A program made the translations under genes and the position numbers. Shown in pieces: positions 15,461 to 25,295 of a DNA stretch of 64,000 bases (position 1 is its first letter; each line of letters begins with the position of its first letter). The stretch is from UBA4782 sp034429195 (GTDB lineage Bacteria; Chloroflexota; Anaerolineae; Anaerolineales; Anaerolineaceae): assembly GCA_034429195.1 (NCBI GenBank), contig DAOUGQ010000021.1, forward strand, positions 226,133-290,132, read 5' to 3'. Under the pieces are notes generated by a model. It saw only the letters and a program-made list of their open reading frames with translations, did no database searches and was not told the origin of the DNA.

Positions 15461-17389
15461 TCAGTCAGTGCAGCCCTGTGCAATAGTGTAATTCTCAATT
15501 CCCCATAAAGAAGATCGCGCGCTGCTGTCCATCTTGAATCCACACAGGTCAATGCGGCTGACCGCAATATGAGGATGGAAGAAAAGTGGAACGAATGGCA
15601 CATCCTGTGCCAATGTTTGCTGCAGCCCGGCATAGAGGGTTTGTTGCGTGGCGATATCTGCTGAACCGACTTGCGATGCAGCCTGGCATGCCTGGTCATA
15701 AGCAGTGTTGCTATAACCCGCAATATTAACTCCGATCCAATTGTTTGCTGCAGTTGGGATTTGCCAGGAAGCAAAGGTAGAACAATTGGGCACATATCCC
15801 CATTCCAGAAGGTCGAAATTTCTCCCAAATGCAACGCCATCAGGACCTGCTGCGTACAGGTCAGCTGGCTGGTAATATTGGACTTCCACCTGGATCCCGC
15901 ATTGGGTCAACGAATCTGCCAGAATCTTTGCCATCGTCTGACGGACAGGCGCCGTAGATGTAGCATATTTGATACTCAGGGGTGTACCATCCACTATGCC
16001 AGCCACTCCAAGCGCAGTACGAGGAGTTGCTGGATCACCATCAAGGTCTTTCCAGCCAACTTCATCCAGCAGTAAAGCTCCTGCAGTGGGGTCGTAAGCG
16101 ATTGCCTGCAGGTCGTTTGCAAGAAGTGTACTGCCAGGTGGTAAGAAACTGATGGGAACATCACTTAATCCAAATAATACTGCCTGTTGAATGGAATCTC
16201 GATCCATACATTGAACAAACGCATTTCGTGTTCTCACATCACTGAAGAAATCTGGGCGATCTCCCTGGGCGGGGTAATAGCCATCATCATACGAAGCAGG
16301 CTTAATACCAAAACTGATCAAATCCAATTCAGGTCCAAGGCTGGTATATGCTTTTAGCTTGCCAGCCTGCTGCAATTCGAGGATCAATTCCAATTGCTCG
16401 TCTAGGAGGGTTGTGTCATCCACCAGATCACATTCACCGCTCAAGAGGGCTTCGATGTTATTATCTGCAGGCTGTCCCAGAAAACGATACACCAGGGTAT
16501 CAAATTTTGGTAAGCCTTCTGAAGCTCGAAAATAATTAGGATTTTTCGTGAGAGTAATATGGTCTCCCTTTACCCATTCCGAAATGACATAAGGACCCCA
16601 ACCGATGGGACTTTTTGCTGAAATATCCGCTTCCAGCAGATCGGCAGCCTTGAATCCACTCCAGGCGTGTTCAGGGAGGGGCATCCAGAAATAAGTGGAA
16701 TATCGGGTAGGAACAAAACCGGGCACCCCTTTCCATTTGATTGTCAATTCATCCAACGCTTCATATGAAGCTGTACGTAATAAATTTCCACGAGTGACAG
16801 GTGTGTCAGGGTTGTTGGACAAATTATAGGAATAAACTGAATCCTGTGCGGTAACGGGCTCTCCATCTGACCAGGTAATGCCAGGTAATAGTTTAAAAAT
16901 CACACTCATCTGAGACATCTGTAAGGCGCTGATACCATCCCAGGTTACGGCACAGGTAATATCGCTGCAGCCCGCAGGGAAAACCTGTATATCTTTTTTC
17001 AATACTGCTACTTCACCGCTTGCATCCACAATCTGCATGCCTTCGGTTACATCTACTGTTTCCAATATTGCATCACCATCTGCCAGGCTGGGGATTTTCT
17101 CTAAAATAACAGGTTGGATACCGCTATCCAGTACGTCAAATGGTCCGTCATAAACTGCTTCAAGAACCGACCATGTGGTGCGAGAAGAAGATCCATAAGG
17201 ATACAGAGAGGTAGGCTCAGAGCCAAGGCATACGGTCAACGTTTTCTGTGGTTCTGGTGTAGGAGTGTAGGACGGCGTGGGAGTATATTGTGGTGCAAGA
17301 GTGGAAGTGGGTGTAGCAGAAATGCCGCTACAGGCTGTAAAAATCAACGTTCCGATAATAAAAATGGGGGAAAACTTCCTCCAGTGCAT
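15461..17389 (-). CDS. ABC-type peptide/solute-binding lipoprotein (SBP family 5)
   Basis: Extracellular lipoprotein of 642 residues. The signal peptide ends FTACSG (lipid Cys at 20), followed by a Thr/Pro-rich linker to about residue 48 and then a DppA/OppA-type binding fold. Typical blocks are KTLTVCLGSEPTSLYPYG, FKLLPGITWSDGEPVTAQDS and ISEWVKGDHITLTKNPNYFR. Family members deliver oligopeptides, nickel or other solutes to permeases. No permease or ATPase gene is adjacent, so the ligand is unknown. ATG at 17389 has Shine-Dalgarno GAGGAG. A TATAAT-like box lies at 17454-17459. Confidence 0.92.
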   Translation of the reverse strand: MHWRKFSPIFIIGTLIFTACSGISATPTSTLAPQYTPTPSYTPTPEPQKTLTVCLGSEPTSLYPYGSSSRTTWSVLEAVYDGPFDVLDSGIQPVILEKIPSLADGDAILETVDVTEGMQIVDASGEVAVLKKDIQVFPAGCSDITCAVTWDGISALQMSQMSVIFKLLPGITWSDGEPVTAQDSVYSYNLSNNPDTPVTRGNLLRTASYEALDELTIKWKGVPGFVPTRYSTYFWMPLPEHAWSGFKAADLLEADISAKSPIGWGPYVISEWVKGDHITLTKNPNYFRASEGLPKFDTLVYRFLGQPADNNIEALLSGECDLVDDTTLLDEQLELILELQQAGKLKAYTSLGPELDLISFGIKPASYDDGYYPAQGDRPDFFSDVRTRNAFVQCMDRDSIQQAVLFGLSDVPISFLPPGSTLLANDLQAIAYDPTAGALLLDEVGWKDLDGDPATPRTALGVAGIVDGTPLSIKYATSTAPVRQTMAKILADSLTQCGIQVEVQYYQPADLYAAGPDGVAFGRNFDLLEWGYVPNCSTFASWQIPTAANNWIGVNIAGYSNTAYDQACQAASQVGSADIATQQTLYAGLQQTLAQDVPFVPLFFHPHIAVSRIDLCGFKMDSSARSSLWGIENYTIAQGCTD

Positions 17390-17510
17390 AATAGCTCCTC
17401 TTCATTCACCCGATAGGAAATACAAGGTGGAATTGTCAAAATGGTCAGGATTTATTATACCTTAGGGAAAGTAGATGGCGAATGGTCTCCTCAGGTGTAC
17501 AGAAGTTCTA

Positions 17511-18497
17511 TCAACCCTTGATGGTTTCTTCTTCGCGCAACCGGAGATAAGAATCATAACGTGCCGGGCTGATCTTTCCTTCTTCCACAGCTGCTCGCAC
17601 GGCACATCCCGGTTCGGTTCGGTGCGTGCAGTCATTGAACTGGCAATAAGCGACAAGGTTGCGTAGCTCTGGAAAATATCCGTCCAGTTCCTCAGGAGTT
17701 GTATCCCACAAAGCTAATGAACGCAAGCCAGGCATATCTGCCACAAATCCCCCATTTTGCAAAGGAAACATTTGCCTGACTACTGTAGTGTGCCTTCCTT
17801 TATTATGCCAGTTGCTGACTTCGCGTACTTCCAATCCCAGATGGGGTTGAATGGCGTTCAACAAAGAGGTTTTTCCCACCCCGGATGGTCCTGCAAATGC
17901 AGACAGTTTTCCGCTCAACTTTTCATGTAATTCATCCACCCCGATCCCGGTTTTAGTGGATGTGAAGATAAGCGGATATCCCAGATTTTTATAAAGATCA
18001 AAGAATTCATGGGCTTCTTCGGGAGTTACAAGATCAATCTTATTGGCAACGATGACCACGGGAAGGTTCTGTTTTTCGCAGATCACTAAAAAACGGTCAA
18101 GCATACGTACATGAGGATCAGGATGGGCACATGCAAACACGAGAATAATCTGATCGGCATTTGCCAGCATCACCTGTGGTTCCATACCTCCGGGTGTGGG
18201 TGCCATACGTACCAATGTTGATTTCCGCGGCAAAAGATCTTCGATTACTCCACTGCCATCTGATTGCAGTGAGATATTTACAAAATCACCAATGGCAATA
18301 AAATCTTCACCGCTTAGACTGCGTTTAATCTTTTTGCGTAGTTTGCAGGTAAATTGTCCGTCACCGGTATGCACTGTGTAGAATCCTGATTGCAGCCGGG
18401 TGATCTGACCTTGGAGGGTAATGTTCTCATCAGGCAACGCGACACCGCCTTGCTTGAGAATTCGCTCTACAGATGAAATTTTGTGATTGCATTTCAA
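17511..18497 (-). CDS. rsgA: Ribosome small-subunit-dependent GTPase A
   Basis: Circularly permuted GTPase of 328 residues acting in late 30S maturation. The OB fold is at residues 27-90, then G4 (VVIVANKIDL), G1 (FAGPSGVGKTSLL) and G3 (VADMPGLR) in permuted order, and a C-terminal zinc motif (CQFNDCTHRTEPGC). The first in-frame start is TTG at 18497, eight bases after the penicillin-binding protein stop. It has no clear Shine-Dalgarno sequence, and a TTG further in is an alternative. Confidence 0.94.
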   Translation of the reverse strand: MKCNHKISSVERILKQGGVALPDENITLQGQITRLQSGFYTVHTGDGQFTCKLRKKIKRSLSGEDFIAIGDFVNISLQSDGSGVIEDLLPRKSTLVRMAPTPGGMEPQVMLANADQIILVFACAHPDPHVRMLDRFLVICEKQNLPVVIVANKIDLVTPEEAHEFFDLYKNLGYPLIFTSTKTGIGVDELHEKLSGKLSAFAGPSGVGKTSLLNAIQPHLGLEVREVSNWHNKGRHTTVVRQMFPLQNGGFVADMPGLRSLALWDTTPEELDGYFPELRNLVAYCQFNDCTHRTEPGCAVRAAVEEGKISPARYDSYLRLREEETIKG

Positions 18498-18505
18498 TCA
18501 TAGGC

Positions 18506-20722
18506 TTATGGTGTTGGTGTAACCTCAGAGGTTGGCGTGGGCTCGGGAGTATCTGTATACAGAGGTGTTGGTGTCTTTGTTTCATTGTATGCTGATTCCC
18601 AAGGGTACAGAATTGTTGGTGAACCACGATAATACAGATCTAAAACGCGTCTGAAAATTGGCACTGCGTACTCTGACCCTTCACCGACATTTTCTACCAG
18701 AACAACTACTGCGATGTCTGGTTTATCGGTCCTGTTTTCATCCGTATAGCCAGCGAACCAGGCATGCGGTTTGCCTGTTGAATTGGTTGCTGTACCCGTT
18801 TTTCCATAGATCTTATACCCTGTGCTGGCAAGTCTGTGTGCAGTACCGCGTTGATTTTCCACAACACTTAACATGGCATCCTGTATGATTTTAAGCGTGT
18901 CAGTGCTGATGGGTAATTTTCCACGCGTAATTGGAGTGAATTCCTGGGTGATCGTGCCATCTGTTCCTTCAATTTTTTCAATCACCTGTGGGCGCAATAG
19001 AGTGCCTCCATTTGCAATTGCTGCAATAAAATCGACCACCTGCAGAGGTGTGACTAACATAGCCCCTTGACCAATTCCCTGCTGAACTGCATCACCTTCA
19101 TTTTGTGAGTAAGGGATACTTCCGACATCTTCTGCTACTTGCTCGATGCCGGTTGCACTACCCAGCCCAAACGCCAATGCCATGTTGGTAACATCATCCG
19201 GGTGGTTTTGGCGATAAAGCTCTAACCCGATATGGTAGAACCAGGGGTTACAGGAACGCATCAACCCTTCCGGGAGGGTTAAATCACCACTGGGAGCAAT
19301 CCCCCGTTCGTACGTCCAGTCATAAAAAGTTTGTCCTGGCAGCTCTGTAAATTCATGCCCGCAGTAATAACTGGATTCTTTTGTGAATATTCCGCTTTCA
19401 AGAGCGGCTGCCATTGTAATAATCTTGAAGACAGACCCAAGCGGATACCCTCCCTGTGTCGCGCGATTAAGCAAAGGCTGATCGCCTGAAGAAAGAAGAT
19501 CATCCAATAAATAACTGCTATTGATATTTGTAGCTTCGAACGAGTTTGGGTCAAAGGTCGGCGAGGATGCCATTGCAACAATTTTACCGGTATCCACTTC
19601 CATGACGACGATCGCACCTCGGAATCCCGCGATTGCTTGTTGCACACCCTGTTGAAAATCACTATCCAGAGTGGTGTATATTGATTGGGCAGGGCGACTT
19701 TCTCTCATTCCCAGCCGGGTGACAATTTCACCTTGCGGGTTAATCACCAACAGGCTTGCGCCACGAGTTCCAGCCAGATAATCTTCAGCCCATTTTTCCA
19801 GGCCTGCAGCTCCCACCTTTTCATCTCCTCGATACCCCTTGCGGCGATATTCATCAACATCTTCAGCGAAAATAGATTGAACATAGCCTGTTAAATGTGG
19901 TGCAATGCCGTCATAATTGTAAAGACGAGCAGTGTAACTGGTCATATACAAACCGCTCAAATTGGATAGGATGTTATACCGGTTGTTCACTTCCGTAGCT
20001 GGTGCTTCTCCTACAGGAACATACCAGGCTGCATCACGAATTTCATCATACAATGCGAGGATTGCGGGAATGGGTTTTCCTGTCAAACGAGATAATTCGG
20101 CAAGCAAAGTGCCTTCGCCATCGCCAATTTCAGTAGGTACGACACCTAGTGCTATAGAATCCTGCTGGGCAGCCAGGGGAACCCCATTGCGATCATAAAT
20201 ATTGCCTCTGGCTGGAATGGTGATATCCATTTTTAGATAATTTCCACCTTTCAGTTCTGGCATGATCATGCCATCATCCCATTGGATTTTCCATGTGTTA
20301 TTTTCAAGTTCCAGATTCATGATCATTTCTCTGGTCAGGTCACCAACCATACTGGTTGTAAATGTCACCCCATAAGCTACCTGAGCGTTTGTGGGATTGG
20401 TAAGTGTGGATTTCACTTCATATGTAAGAGAAATCAAGCTCAGATTTACAGCTGTATCGCTGTATCGTTTTTGAAAATCATCTATTGTGATGGCATCCTG
20501 ACTCACACGCGCCAACATGCTGTACATAGAAGTGTAATCTTCAGCTTTCCAGGCTTCCAAAAAAGCCACAGCCGTCTCGTTAGCATCAGGAGCATGTGTA
20601 GTATTTACAACCGGAGTTGGTAAAGATGATGTAGCAGTTACAACAGGGGTTTTTCCTGATGAATTTACCGAACAGGCGGTAATTACAATCAAAACCAGCA
20701 GTGACCAGATTCGTTTTATCAT
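18506..20722 (-). CDS. Class B penicillin-binding protein (transpeptidase), lipoprotein-like
   Basis: Peptidoglycan transpeptidase of 738 residues. The N terminus looks like a lipoprotein signal (VLIVITACSVNS). An NTF2-like MecA_N domain follows (FLEAWKAEDYTSMYSMLA), then a PBP dimerisation domain (ARGNIYDRNGVPLAAQ) and the transpeptidase domain with SVFK (SxxK, near residue 430), SCN and KTG (IYGKTGTA). The Thr/Pro-rich C terminus is a local feature. The layout resembles PBP2a/PBP3-type enzymes. ATG at 20722 is preferred to 20749 because of AAAGGT; it starts 4 bp after maf. Confidence 0.93.
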   Translation of the reverse strand: MIKRIWSLLVLIVITACSVNSSGKTPVVTATSSLPTPVVNTTHAPDANETAVAFLEAWKAEDYTSMYSMLARVSQDAITIDDFQKRYSDTAVNLSLISLTYEVKSTLTNPTNAQVAYGVTFTTSMVGDLTREMIMNLELENNTWKIQWDDGMIMPELKGGNYLKMDITIPARGNIYDRNGVPLAAQQDSIALGVVPTEIGDGEGTLLAELSRLTGKPIPAILALYDEIRDAAWYVPVGEAPATEVNNRYNILSNLSGLYMTSYTARLYNYDGIAPHLTGYVQSIFAEDVDEYRRKGYRGDEKVGAAGLEKWAEDYLAGTRGASLLVINPQGEIVTRLGMRESRPAQSIYTTLDSDFQQGVQQAIAGFRGAIVVMEVDTGKIVAMASSPTFDPNSFEATNINSSYLLDDLLSSGDQPLLNRATQGGYPLGSVFKIITMAAALESGIFTKESSYYCGHEFTELPGQTFYDWTYERGIAPSGDLTLPEGLMRSCNPWFYHIGLELYRQNHPDDVTNMALAFGLGSATGIEQVAEDVGSIPYSQNEGDAVQQGIGQGAMLVTPLQVVDFIAAIANGGTLLRPQVIEKIEGTDGTITQEFTPITRGKLPISTDTLKIIQDAMLSVVENQRGTAHRLASTGYKIYGKTGTATNSTGKPHAWFAGYTDENRTDKPDIAVVVLVENVGEGSEYAVPIFRRVLDLYYRGSPTILYPWESAYNETKTPTPLYTDTPEPTPTSEVTPTP

Positions 20723-20726
20723 GATG

Positions 20727-21425
20727 TTATAACCTTTTAAAAAGAACACTCATTGCCAGATAAGGCGATTGCCACGCCAATACCTGTGATTGAACAGAGC
20801 AGGTATAGTTTAAATTCCGCTGACAGAGTTCAGATATGTTGATGTCAATTTGCAAACCAGCTTTAGATAAAGTACGCATTAAGTGGCACATAGGAAGTCC
20901 CATGATGCAGGCAAAGCATCCCTTCATATCCACGACCGGTTTAAATGCCTGATTTTGAATGGCATACGCGCCTGCTTTATCCAAAGGGTCGCCTGTTGTG
21001 ATATATGCTTCGATTTCTTCATCTGTGTAATTCCGCATTTTTACATCTTCACAACAGATATCCTGAATTGTCTGGTTGGAGTCTGGCGGGAGGATCGCAA
21101 GAGCAGAATACACCTGATGAGTTTTATCGCGGAGTTGTAATAACATCCGACGGGCATCTGCTTCATCTACGGGTTTTCCTAGCAATTCTGCCCCATCAGC
21201 TACGATTGTATCTGCCGCAATAACCCATTCATTGGGTAAACCATTGGCACGTGAAGCTGTTGCTTTTTGAACTGCCAACCTTCTGACATAGATGGCTGGG
21301 TGTTCACCAATTTTTGGGTTCTCATCAATTTCGGCAGGTTGTGAACGAAATTGAAATCCCATCCAGGACAACATCTGTTTACGGCGAGGGGAATTCGATG
21401 CTAAAAGAAAGGATACATTTTCCAT
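20727..21425 (-). CDS. maf: Maf family nucleotide pyrophosphatase
   Basis: Protein of 232 residues. Motifs of the Maf/YhdE family: LLASNSPRRKQML at the N terminus, VIAADTIVADGAELLGKP in the middle, and DPLDKAGAYAIQ. Maf proteins hydrolyse dTTP, UTP or modified nucleotides to monophosphates; older annotations call them septum formation inhibitors. The last 40 residues, including ELCQRNLNYTCSVQ, exceed the usual length and match nothing I know. Its neighbours rsgA, PBP and sortase suggest a growth and envelope group. Confidence 0.92.
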   Translation of the reverse strand: MENVSFLLASNSPRRKQMLSWMGFQFRSQPAEIDENPKIGEHPAIYVRRLAVQKATASRANGLPNEWVIAADTIVADGAELLGKPVDEADARRMLLQLRDKTHQVYSALAILPPDSNQTIQDICCEDVKMRNYTDEEIEAYITTGDPLDKAGAYAIQNQAFKPVVDMKGCFACIMGLPMCHLMRTLSKAGLQIDINISELCQRNLNYTCSVQSQVLAWQSPYLAMSVLFKRL

Positions 21426-21479
21426 GATGTCAAGATTCTAACACATCAAGGTTGTTTCAGTTTCTGTAATTTGAAAACC

Positions 21480-22250
21480 TTATGGAAGAATAGTTCCCGT
21501 TGGAGTGGGAAGGAGATCTGTACCTTCAGGCACTGCAACAATGATCAGACGATGCGTGTTGGATGTTTCAGGCCAACAGGTGATGATTGTCAAGCGCTCA
21601 TCCGAGGAAGGTAATAACCATTGTGCATTTTCCAGCCGCTTTTCGATGGATACATCTCGTTCTTCAACCAGCATCTTATTTGCCACGGCATAATGATAAA
21701 CTTTTTCCTGACCGTAGACATCAATCTTATCACCAGGAACAAGATAAACCAGTTTAAGAAAAATTTTACCGTATACATTGTGATGTCCGATGAGTACAGT
21801 GTTTCCAGGAACGCCTAACCCTGCAGATGTTGTTTGCCAGCCGACCGCCGGTTCATCAGGAGCTGTCCATTGTTGATAGGTTTTCCCATCGATTTCTACA
21901 AGTTGAACCAATGCATCAATAACAGGTGCATCGATACCTAATTCCTTAATCACAAAACGGACAGGTTCTTCTCCTTTAGGGGTGGGCGTGGCAGTCGGTT
22001 GTGGTATGGAGGTAGGCGTCAGGATGTTTTCAGGTGGGACGTTACTGGGCATCGGGGTGGGAGTATTCACTGCGATCTCATAAGGCACAAATCCGGTGGC
22101 TACAATAACTTCATCAGACAACCCACTTTGACGTTGCATTTCTAGACTGTTCTTAATAAGGAATATTGTGCTGGTTATTCCCCACCCTAAAAGCAAGAAT
22201 CCTAAGGCATAGAAAAGATAGCGTTTTATGAACTCAATGACAGCTTTCAT
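21480..22250 (-). CDS. Sortase (class D/E-like transpeptidase)
   Basis: Membrane-anchored sortase of 256 residues: an N-terminal transmembrane helix (residues 9-33), a Thr/Pro-rich spacer (about 60-92) and the sortase barrel. Catalytic residues are visible as His in NTVLIGHHNVYG, Cys in LTIITCWP and Arg in THRLIIVA. It would cleave sorting signals and attach the protein to the cell wall. The three VLIPVTG-tailed proteins at 22-30 kb are the obvious substrate candidates; the nearest ends 110 bp upstream. Confidence 0.93.
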   Translation of the reverse strand: MKAVIEFIKRYLFYALGFLLLGWGITSTIFLIKNSLEMQRQSGLSDEVIVATGFVPYEIAVNTPTPMPSNVPPENILTPTSIPQPTATPTPKGEEPVRFVIKELGIDAPVIDALVQLVEIDGKTYQQWTAPDEPAVGWQTTSAGLGVPGNTVLIGHHNVYGKIFLKLVYLVPGDKIDVYGQEKVYHYAVANKMLVEERDVSIEKRLENAQWLLPSSDERLTIITCWPETSNTHRLIIVAVPEGTDLLPTPTGTILP

Positions 22251-22295
22251 ATTGTTGTTTCATTATATAGAGGGTTTTCATTCACTGCAATAGTT

Positions 22296-22337
22296 AGAAA
22301 CAACTGCTGGTAGAAGAATCTACCAGCAGTTGTTTCT
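22296..22337 (-). terminator. Intrinsic terminator after surface protein 1
   Basis: Perfect 19-bp stem (22296-22314 with 22319-22337) and a 4-nt loop. The 3' arm on the minus strand ends in GTTGTTTCT. It lies 23 bp after the stop codon and separates the surface protein from the sortase. Confidence 0.85.
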
Positions 22338-22359
22338 ATGCAGAAGAAAAATCGGCTTG

Positions 22360-24096
22360 TTAGCCTTCTTTCTTACTCATCTTCTTTGTGAGGCCTGTCA
22401 TTACAAATGCCATGCCAAAGAAAATGAAACTCATATTGAAAACCAGTTTTCGGGCAAGGGCTATGCCATCAATACCCTGAAATTCAATACCGGTTACAGG
22501 AATGAGTACTTCAGGTGCTGCTACCACTCCGGGTGTTACTACCTGAGCAACCTCAACAATCTGTATACCATCAGGATCGCCAGGATCTTCAGTTGGCTCT
22601 TTTGGATCTTCAGTGGGAACGTAGCAACAGTAATTCTCAATGGAAGTTACCGGGTCTAGTTGCACTGGAGTTCCGTTATCCATATAGGTAACGATCACGG
22701 TATGAGCTAAACCATCTGCATCAACCAGGAGGAAATCCGCAGATCCGTTAGCGGGTACTGGGTCAGTTACATTAACAGAGGGATTCCCATCCAAAACGTA
22801 AGAGAAGCTCACTGGTTCATCATTAGGATTGGTTAATGTCCACAGGATCTTGTAAAGCCCTTCCTGGCAGCTATAGGATAAGAAAAGAGTATCCAGGGGT
22901 GGGATAATAATGCACTCGTTACTGTCACTGCTGTCATTAGCATTACCCCAATCACCGGTGATGGTGAAAGAATGTGCTCCACCAGTAGAGGCTACATCAT
23001 AAGTAGTTCCAGGAGCCACAATGATAGTAGAGCTCAAGGCACTTCCATCAATCTGCCATTGGAAACCCAGGGCTTCAGTGTCATTGGGATTGGTTATTTT
23101 CCAGGTAATACCATCGCCATCCCCTTCACATATATGAGTGAGTGTCATGGGGTCAGGTGGAATGACGATACAGGCATTTGCAGGACTGGTGGCCACAACA
23201 TTTGCACCCCATCTACCAATCAGTGTGATTGTATGAGCGCCGGAGGTAGTATGCAATGTTTTTGAAGAAAGTGGATTGACGCTCATTCCAGCTACCATCG
23301 GTTCACTATCAATGATGTATCGGTAACCCACCTGCCAGGCATTGGGGTTGTAAATTGTCCAATCTATACCCGTTCCGTCCTCTGCACAGACATAGGTAAC
23401 CTCCAAAGGAGCTGGAGTTGGTTTGCAACTGTTTACTTCTACAGAGGTAGGAGTGGCACTCGCTGTTTTCCCATTATCGAATGAAATGGTCATTGTAGCG
23501 ATGGTCAATTCTGCGATGGTGATGGTGCTCTTGCCAGGAGGTGCATTCACAGGACCATTTACTCCTGTCCAGAGCTGCCAGGTATACGGTACATCAAAGC
23601 TGTTGGGGTTGTAAACCGTCCAGCGCAAATGCAGAAAGTCACCCGCAATACACTCATATCCCACTGTCAGAGGTTGAACAGTTATCGGTGTCTCTGTGAC
23701 ATCTGGAATATCCGTAACATCAGGGGTATCGGTGATTTCAGGAGTGTCAGTAATATCAGGGGTATCAGTGACAACAGGGGTTCCAGTTTCTGTGGGTGGG
23801 GTAGTAACCACCTGAGTCTCTGTTGGTACTTCGCATTCTCCCTCGTGATCCCCCGCATGTAAAGGATTGCCGGAGGCATCCATATGACCACCGCCAATCA
23901 GGGCGGCTGGTGGAAGATGAAGCGTCTCGCAATTTCCGTTAGGTTGGCAGTGACACCAATCGATCTTTTCAACAGGATCAGCCTTTACGGGTAATTTCAC
24001 CATACTGAGCAACATACCAGCCAACAGAAAAGCTACCCCTAAAATATATGCCAACCGGGTCAATTTCCGGAATACAAATAATTGCTTTGCGTTCAT
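22360..24096 (-). CDS. Sortase-anchored surface protein 1 (WTxxNPN repeats, IPVTG tail)
   Basis: Secreted protein of 578 residues. Signal peptide at residues 11-38, then a Cys/His-rich module (WCHCQPNGNCETLHL to GNPLHAGDHEGEC) resembling the CH..GN..HAGD..GxC module of other secreted proteins. A Thr/Pro linker of TDTPEI-like units follows, then four Ig-like repeats of about 80 residues, each with a starting Cys, a W-x-[IVL]-x-NPN core and a closing Cys. The C terminus is VLIPVTG (IPVTG at about 532), a membrane helix and a basic KKMSKK tail. It follows response regulator A by 56 bp, with Shine-Dalgarno AGGAG. Ligand and role are unknown. Confidence 0.85.
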   Translation of the reverse strand: MNAKQLFVFRKLTRLAYILGVAFLLAGMLLSMVKLPVKADPVEKIDWCHCQPNGNCETLHLPPAALIGGGHMDASGNPLHAGDHEGECEVPTETQVVTTPPTETGTPVVTDTPDITDTPEITDTPDVTDIPDVTETPITVQPLTVGYECIAGDFLHLRWTVYNPNSFDVPYTWQLWTGVNGPVNAPPGKSTITIAELTIATMTISFDNGKTASATPTSVEVNSCKPTPAPLEVTYVCAEDGTGIDWTIYNPNAWQVGYRYIIDSEPMVAGMSVNPLSSKTLHTTSGAHTITLIGRWGANVVATSPANACIVIPPDPMTLTHICEGDGDGITWKITNPNDTEALGFQWQIDGSALSSTIIVAPGTTYDVASTGGAHSFTITGDWGNANDSSDSNECIIIPPLDTLFLSYSCQEGLYKILWTLTNPNDEPVSFSYVLDGNPSVNVTDPVPANGSADFLLVDADGLAHTVIVTYMDNGTPVQLDPVTSIENYCCYVPTEDPKEPTEDPGDPDGIQIVEVAQVVTPGVVAAPEVLIPVTGIEFQGIDGIALARKLVFNMSFIFFGMAFVMTGLTKKMSKKEG

Positions 24097-24152
24097 AGCA
24101 GTTCTCCTCTTATTTTGATAGCATCCGTGCCTGTAAAACAGATTCGACGGAT

Positions 24153-24917
24153 TTATTCGGTTCGCAGTTTATATCCCAGTCTGTCAACATTAATAAGTAA
24201 GTCATTGGTGGGATTGATCGAGTCGAACTTCTGGCGCAATAAATAAATAAGATATTTAATCCTTCGATAAGCATCTTCAGAATCAACCCCCCATATTTCC
24301 AATGCCATGGTTTGGTATGTCACCACGGATGGAGCAGCCTTGGCCAGAATCGACAACACTGCGAACTCTTTGGTAGTCAGTTCAATAGAGTTTTCCTCAA
24401 ATTTCACCTCCTGATTGATAAGGTCGATCGTAAGGTGGACAGCAGGGAACACCAGACGAGTGACATCTGTCTTACTGCCTGCCCGCCGTAATACCGCCTG
24501 TACGCGGGCAACCACCTCAGCATTGTAGAATGGCTTGGCTATATAATCATCCACCCCCAGATGTAGCCCTTTGACAATGTCATCTTTTGCATTTAAAGCA
24601 GATATGATAATAACTGGTACATTCGACATTTGCCGAAGATAAGATAGTGTTTCCCAGCCATCCATTTCCGGCATCATTAGATCAAGCAGAATAAGGTGGG
24701 GTTGTTGTTCAGCAGTCTTTTTAAGAGCTTCATTACCGCTTGAAGCGCTGAGAACATTGAAGCCGCCAACCCGCAAAATATGTTTCAACAAGAATGTGGT
24801 ATCAGGATCATCTTCAACGATAAGCACCCGCGGCCTGATTTCAGTCATCTGATCAAGGTCTACTCCGACCTCTGAATTTGATTGTGTCTGATTTAGTGAA
24901 GAAGATGTCGCTACCAT
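24153..24917 (-). CDS. OmpR/PhoB-type response regulator A (orphan)
   Basis: Protein of 254 residues. An N-terminal extension of about 28 residues precedes the receiver domain: acidic pair in IVEDDPDT, phosphoacceptor Asp in LILLDLMMPEMDG, and Lys in YIAKPF. A winged-helix domain begins near residue 160, with recognition segment YRRIKYLIYLLRQKFD. No histidine kinase gene is adjacent. It is transcribed behind leader RNA A and probably co-transcribed with surface protein 1. Its DNA-binding domain is nearly identical to that of regulator C (30249-31013), so both probably bind the same sites. Confidence 0.93.
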   Translation of the reverse strand: MVATSSSLNQTQSNSEVGVDLDQMTEIRPRVLIVEDDPDTTFLLKHILRVGGFNVLSASSGNEALKKTAEQQPHLILLDLMMPEMDGWETLSYLRQMSNVPVIIISALNAKDDIVKGLHLGVDDYIAKPFYNAEVVARVQAVLRRAGSKTDVTRLVFPAVHLTIDLINQEVKFEENSIELTTKEFAVLSILAKAAPSVVTYQTMALEIWGVDSEDAYRRIKYLIYLLRQKFDSINPTNDLLINVDRLGYKLRTE

Positions 24918-24954
24918 AATGCCATCTCCGGAAAAGGAATATAATGCTGCAACT

Positions 24955-25070
24955 TAAAACAGAAAACCGCCCATAAAAATATGGCCGGTTTCGCTACTTG
25001 CTCCCCGTAAACATTATCCAATACTTAATCGGATTAGCGACCAAATGAATGTTTCCGGATCATTGCATCC
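24955..25070 (-). ncRNA. Structured leader RNA A (riboswitch-like, with terminator)
   Basis: This 5' leader of response regulator A shares a core with leaders B (27395-27507) and C (31052-31164). In transcript order, helix S1 is 25049-25058 with 25005-25014. Helix S2 pairs GGTCGCT (25036-25042) with AGCGAAACC (24987-24995). S3 is a small ATCC/GGAT hairpin. S1 and S2 interleave as a pseudoknot, and unpaired GGGGAGC is conserved. The terminator AAACCGGCC/GGGCGGTTT (24963-24991) with a T-run overlaps the S2 3' strand, so the two should exclude each other. The ligand and class are unknown to me. Confidence 0.75.
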
Positions 25071-25138
25071 CAAATATATAATTGTTTGAAATGGTTGAGA
25101 GTATGCTGCGAAGGTTGTTGTATTAAATATCAATTAAA

Positions 25139-25197
25139 AGTATAACAATATAATTTTCTTATGTCAACACTCAATTTTTCTATTACCGAATTCTAAC
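25139..25197 (-). promoter_or_regulatory. Promoter A with upstream direct-repeat operator
   Basis: -35 TTGACA (25162-25167), a 17-bp spacer, -10 TATACT (25139-25144). Nine bp upstream of the -35 lies a 21-bp box (25177-25197) reading GTTAG-N6-GTAAT, an 11-bp-period direct repeat of the kind bound by OmpR-family regulators. The same arrangement, with identical spacing, occurs at promoters B and C. The regulator is inferred to be A and/or C. Confidence 0.85.
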
Positions 25198-25240
25198 TAA
25201 ATATCCTTAAATTTCACCTCCTCTCACCTTATTTTTGACA

Positions 25241-25270
25241 TACCGCTGTTAGAAAATCCTAACAGCGGTA
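25241..25270 (-). terminator. Stem-loop after surface protein 2
   Basis: Perfect 12-bp stem (25241-25252 with 25259-25270) with a 6-nt loop, 26 bp after the stop codon of surface protein 2. No clear T-run follows on the minus strand, so it may be a weak terminator or an mRNA 3' end structure. Confidence 0.55.
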
Positions 25271-25295
25271 TATCTTTGATCTATCAGGTTGTTTT

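Noticed and set aside
23680..23800. Short direct repeats in the Thr/Pro linker of surface protein 1 (and at 26905-27060) as a CRISPR or satellite
   Set aside because: Repeat units follow the codon frame (TDTPE, TETPE) and have no spacers; they are protein linker repeats.
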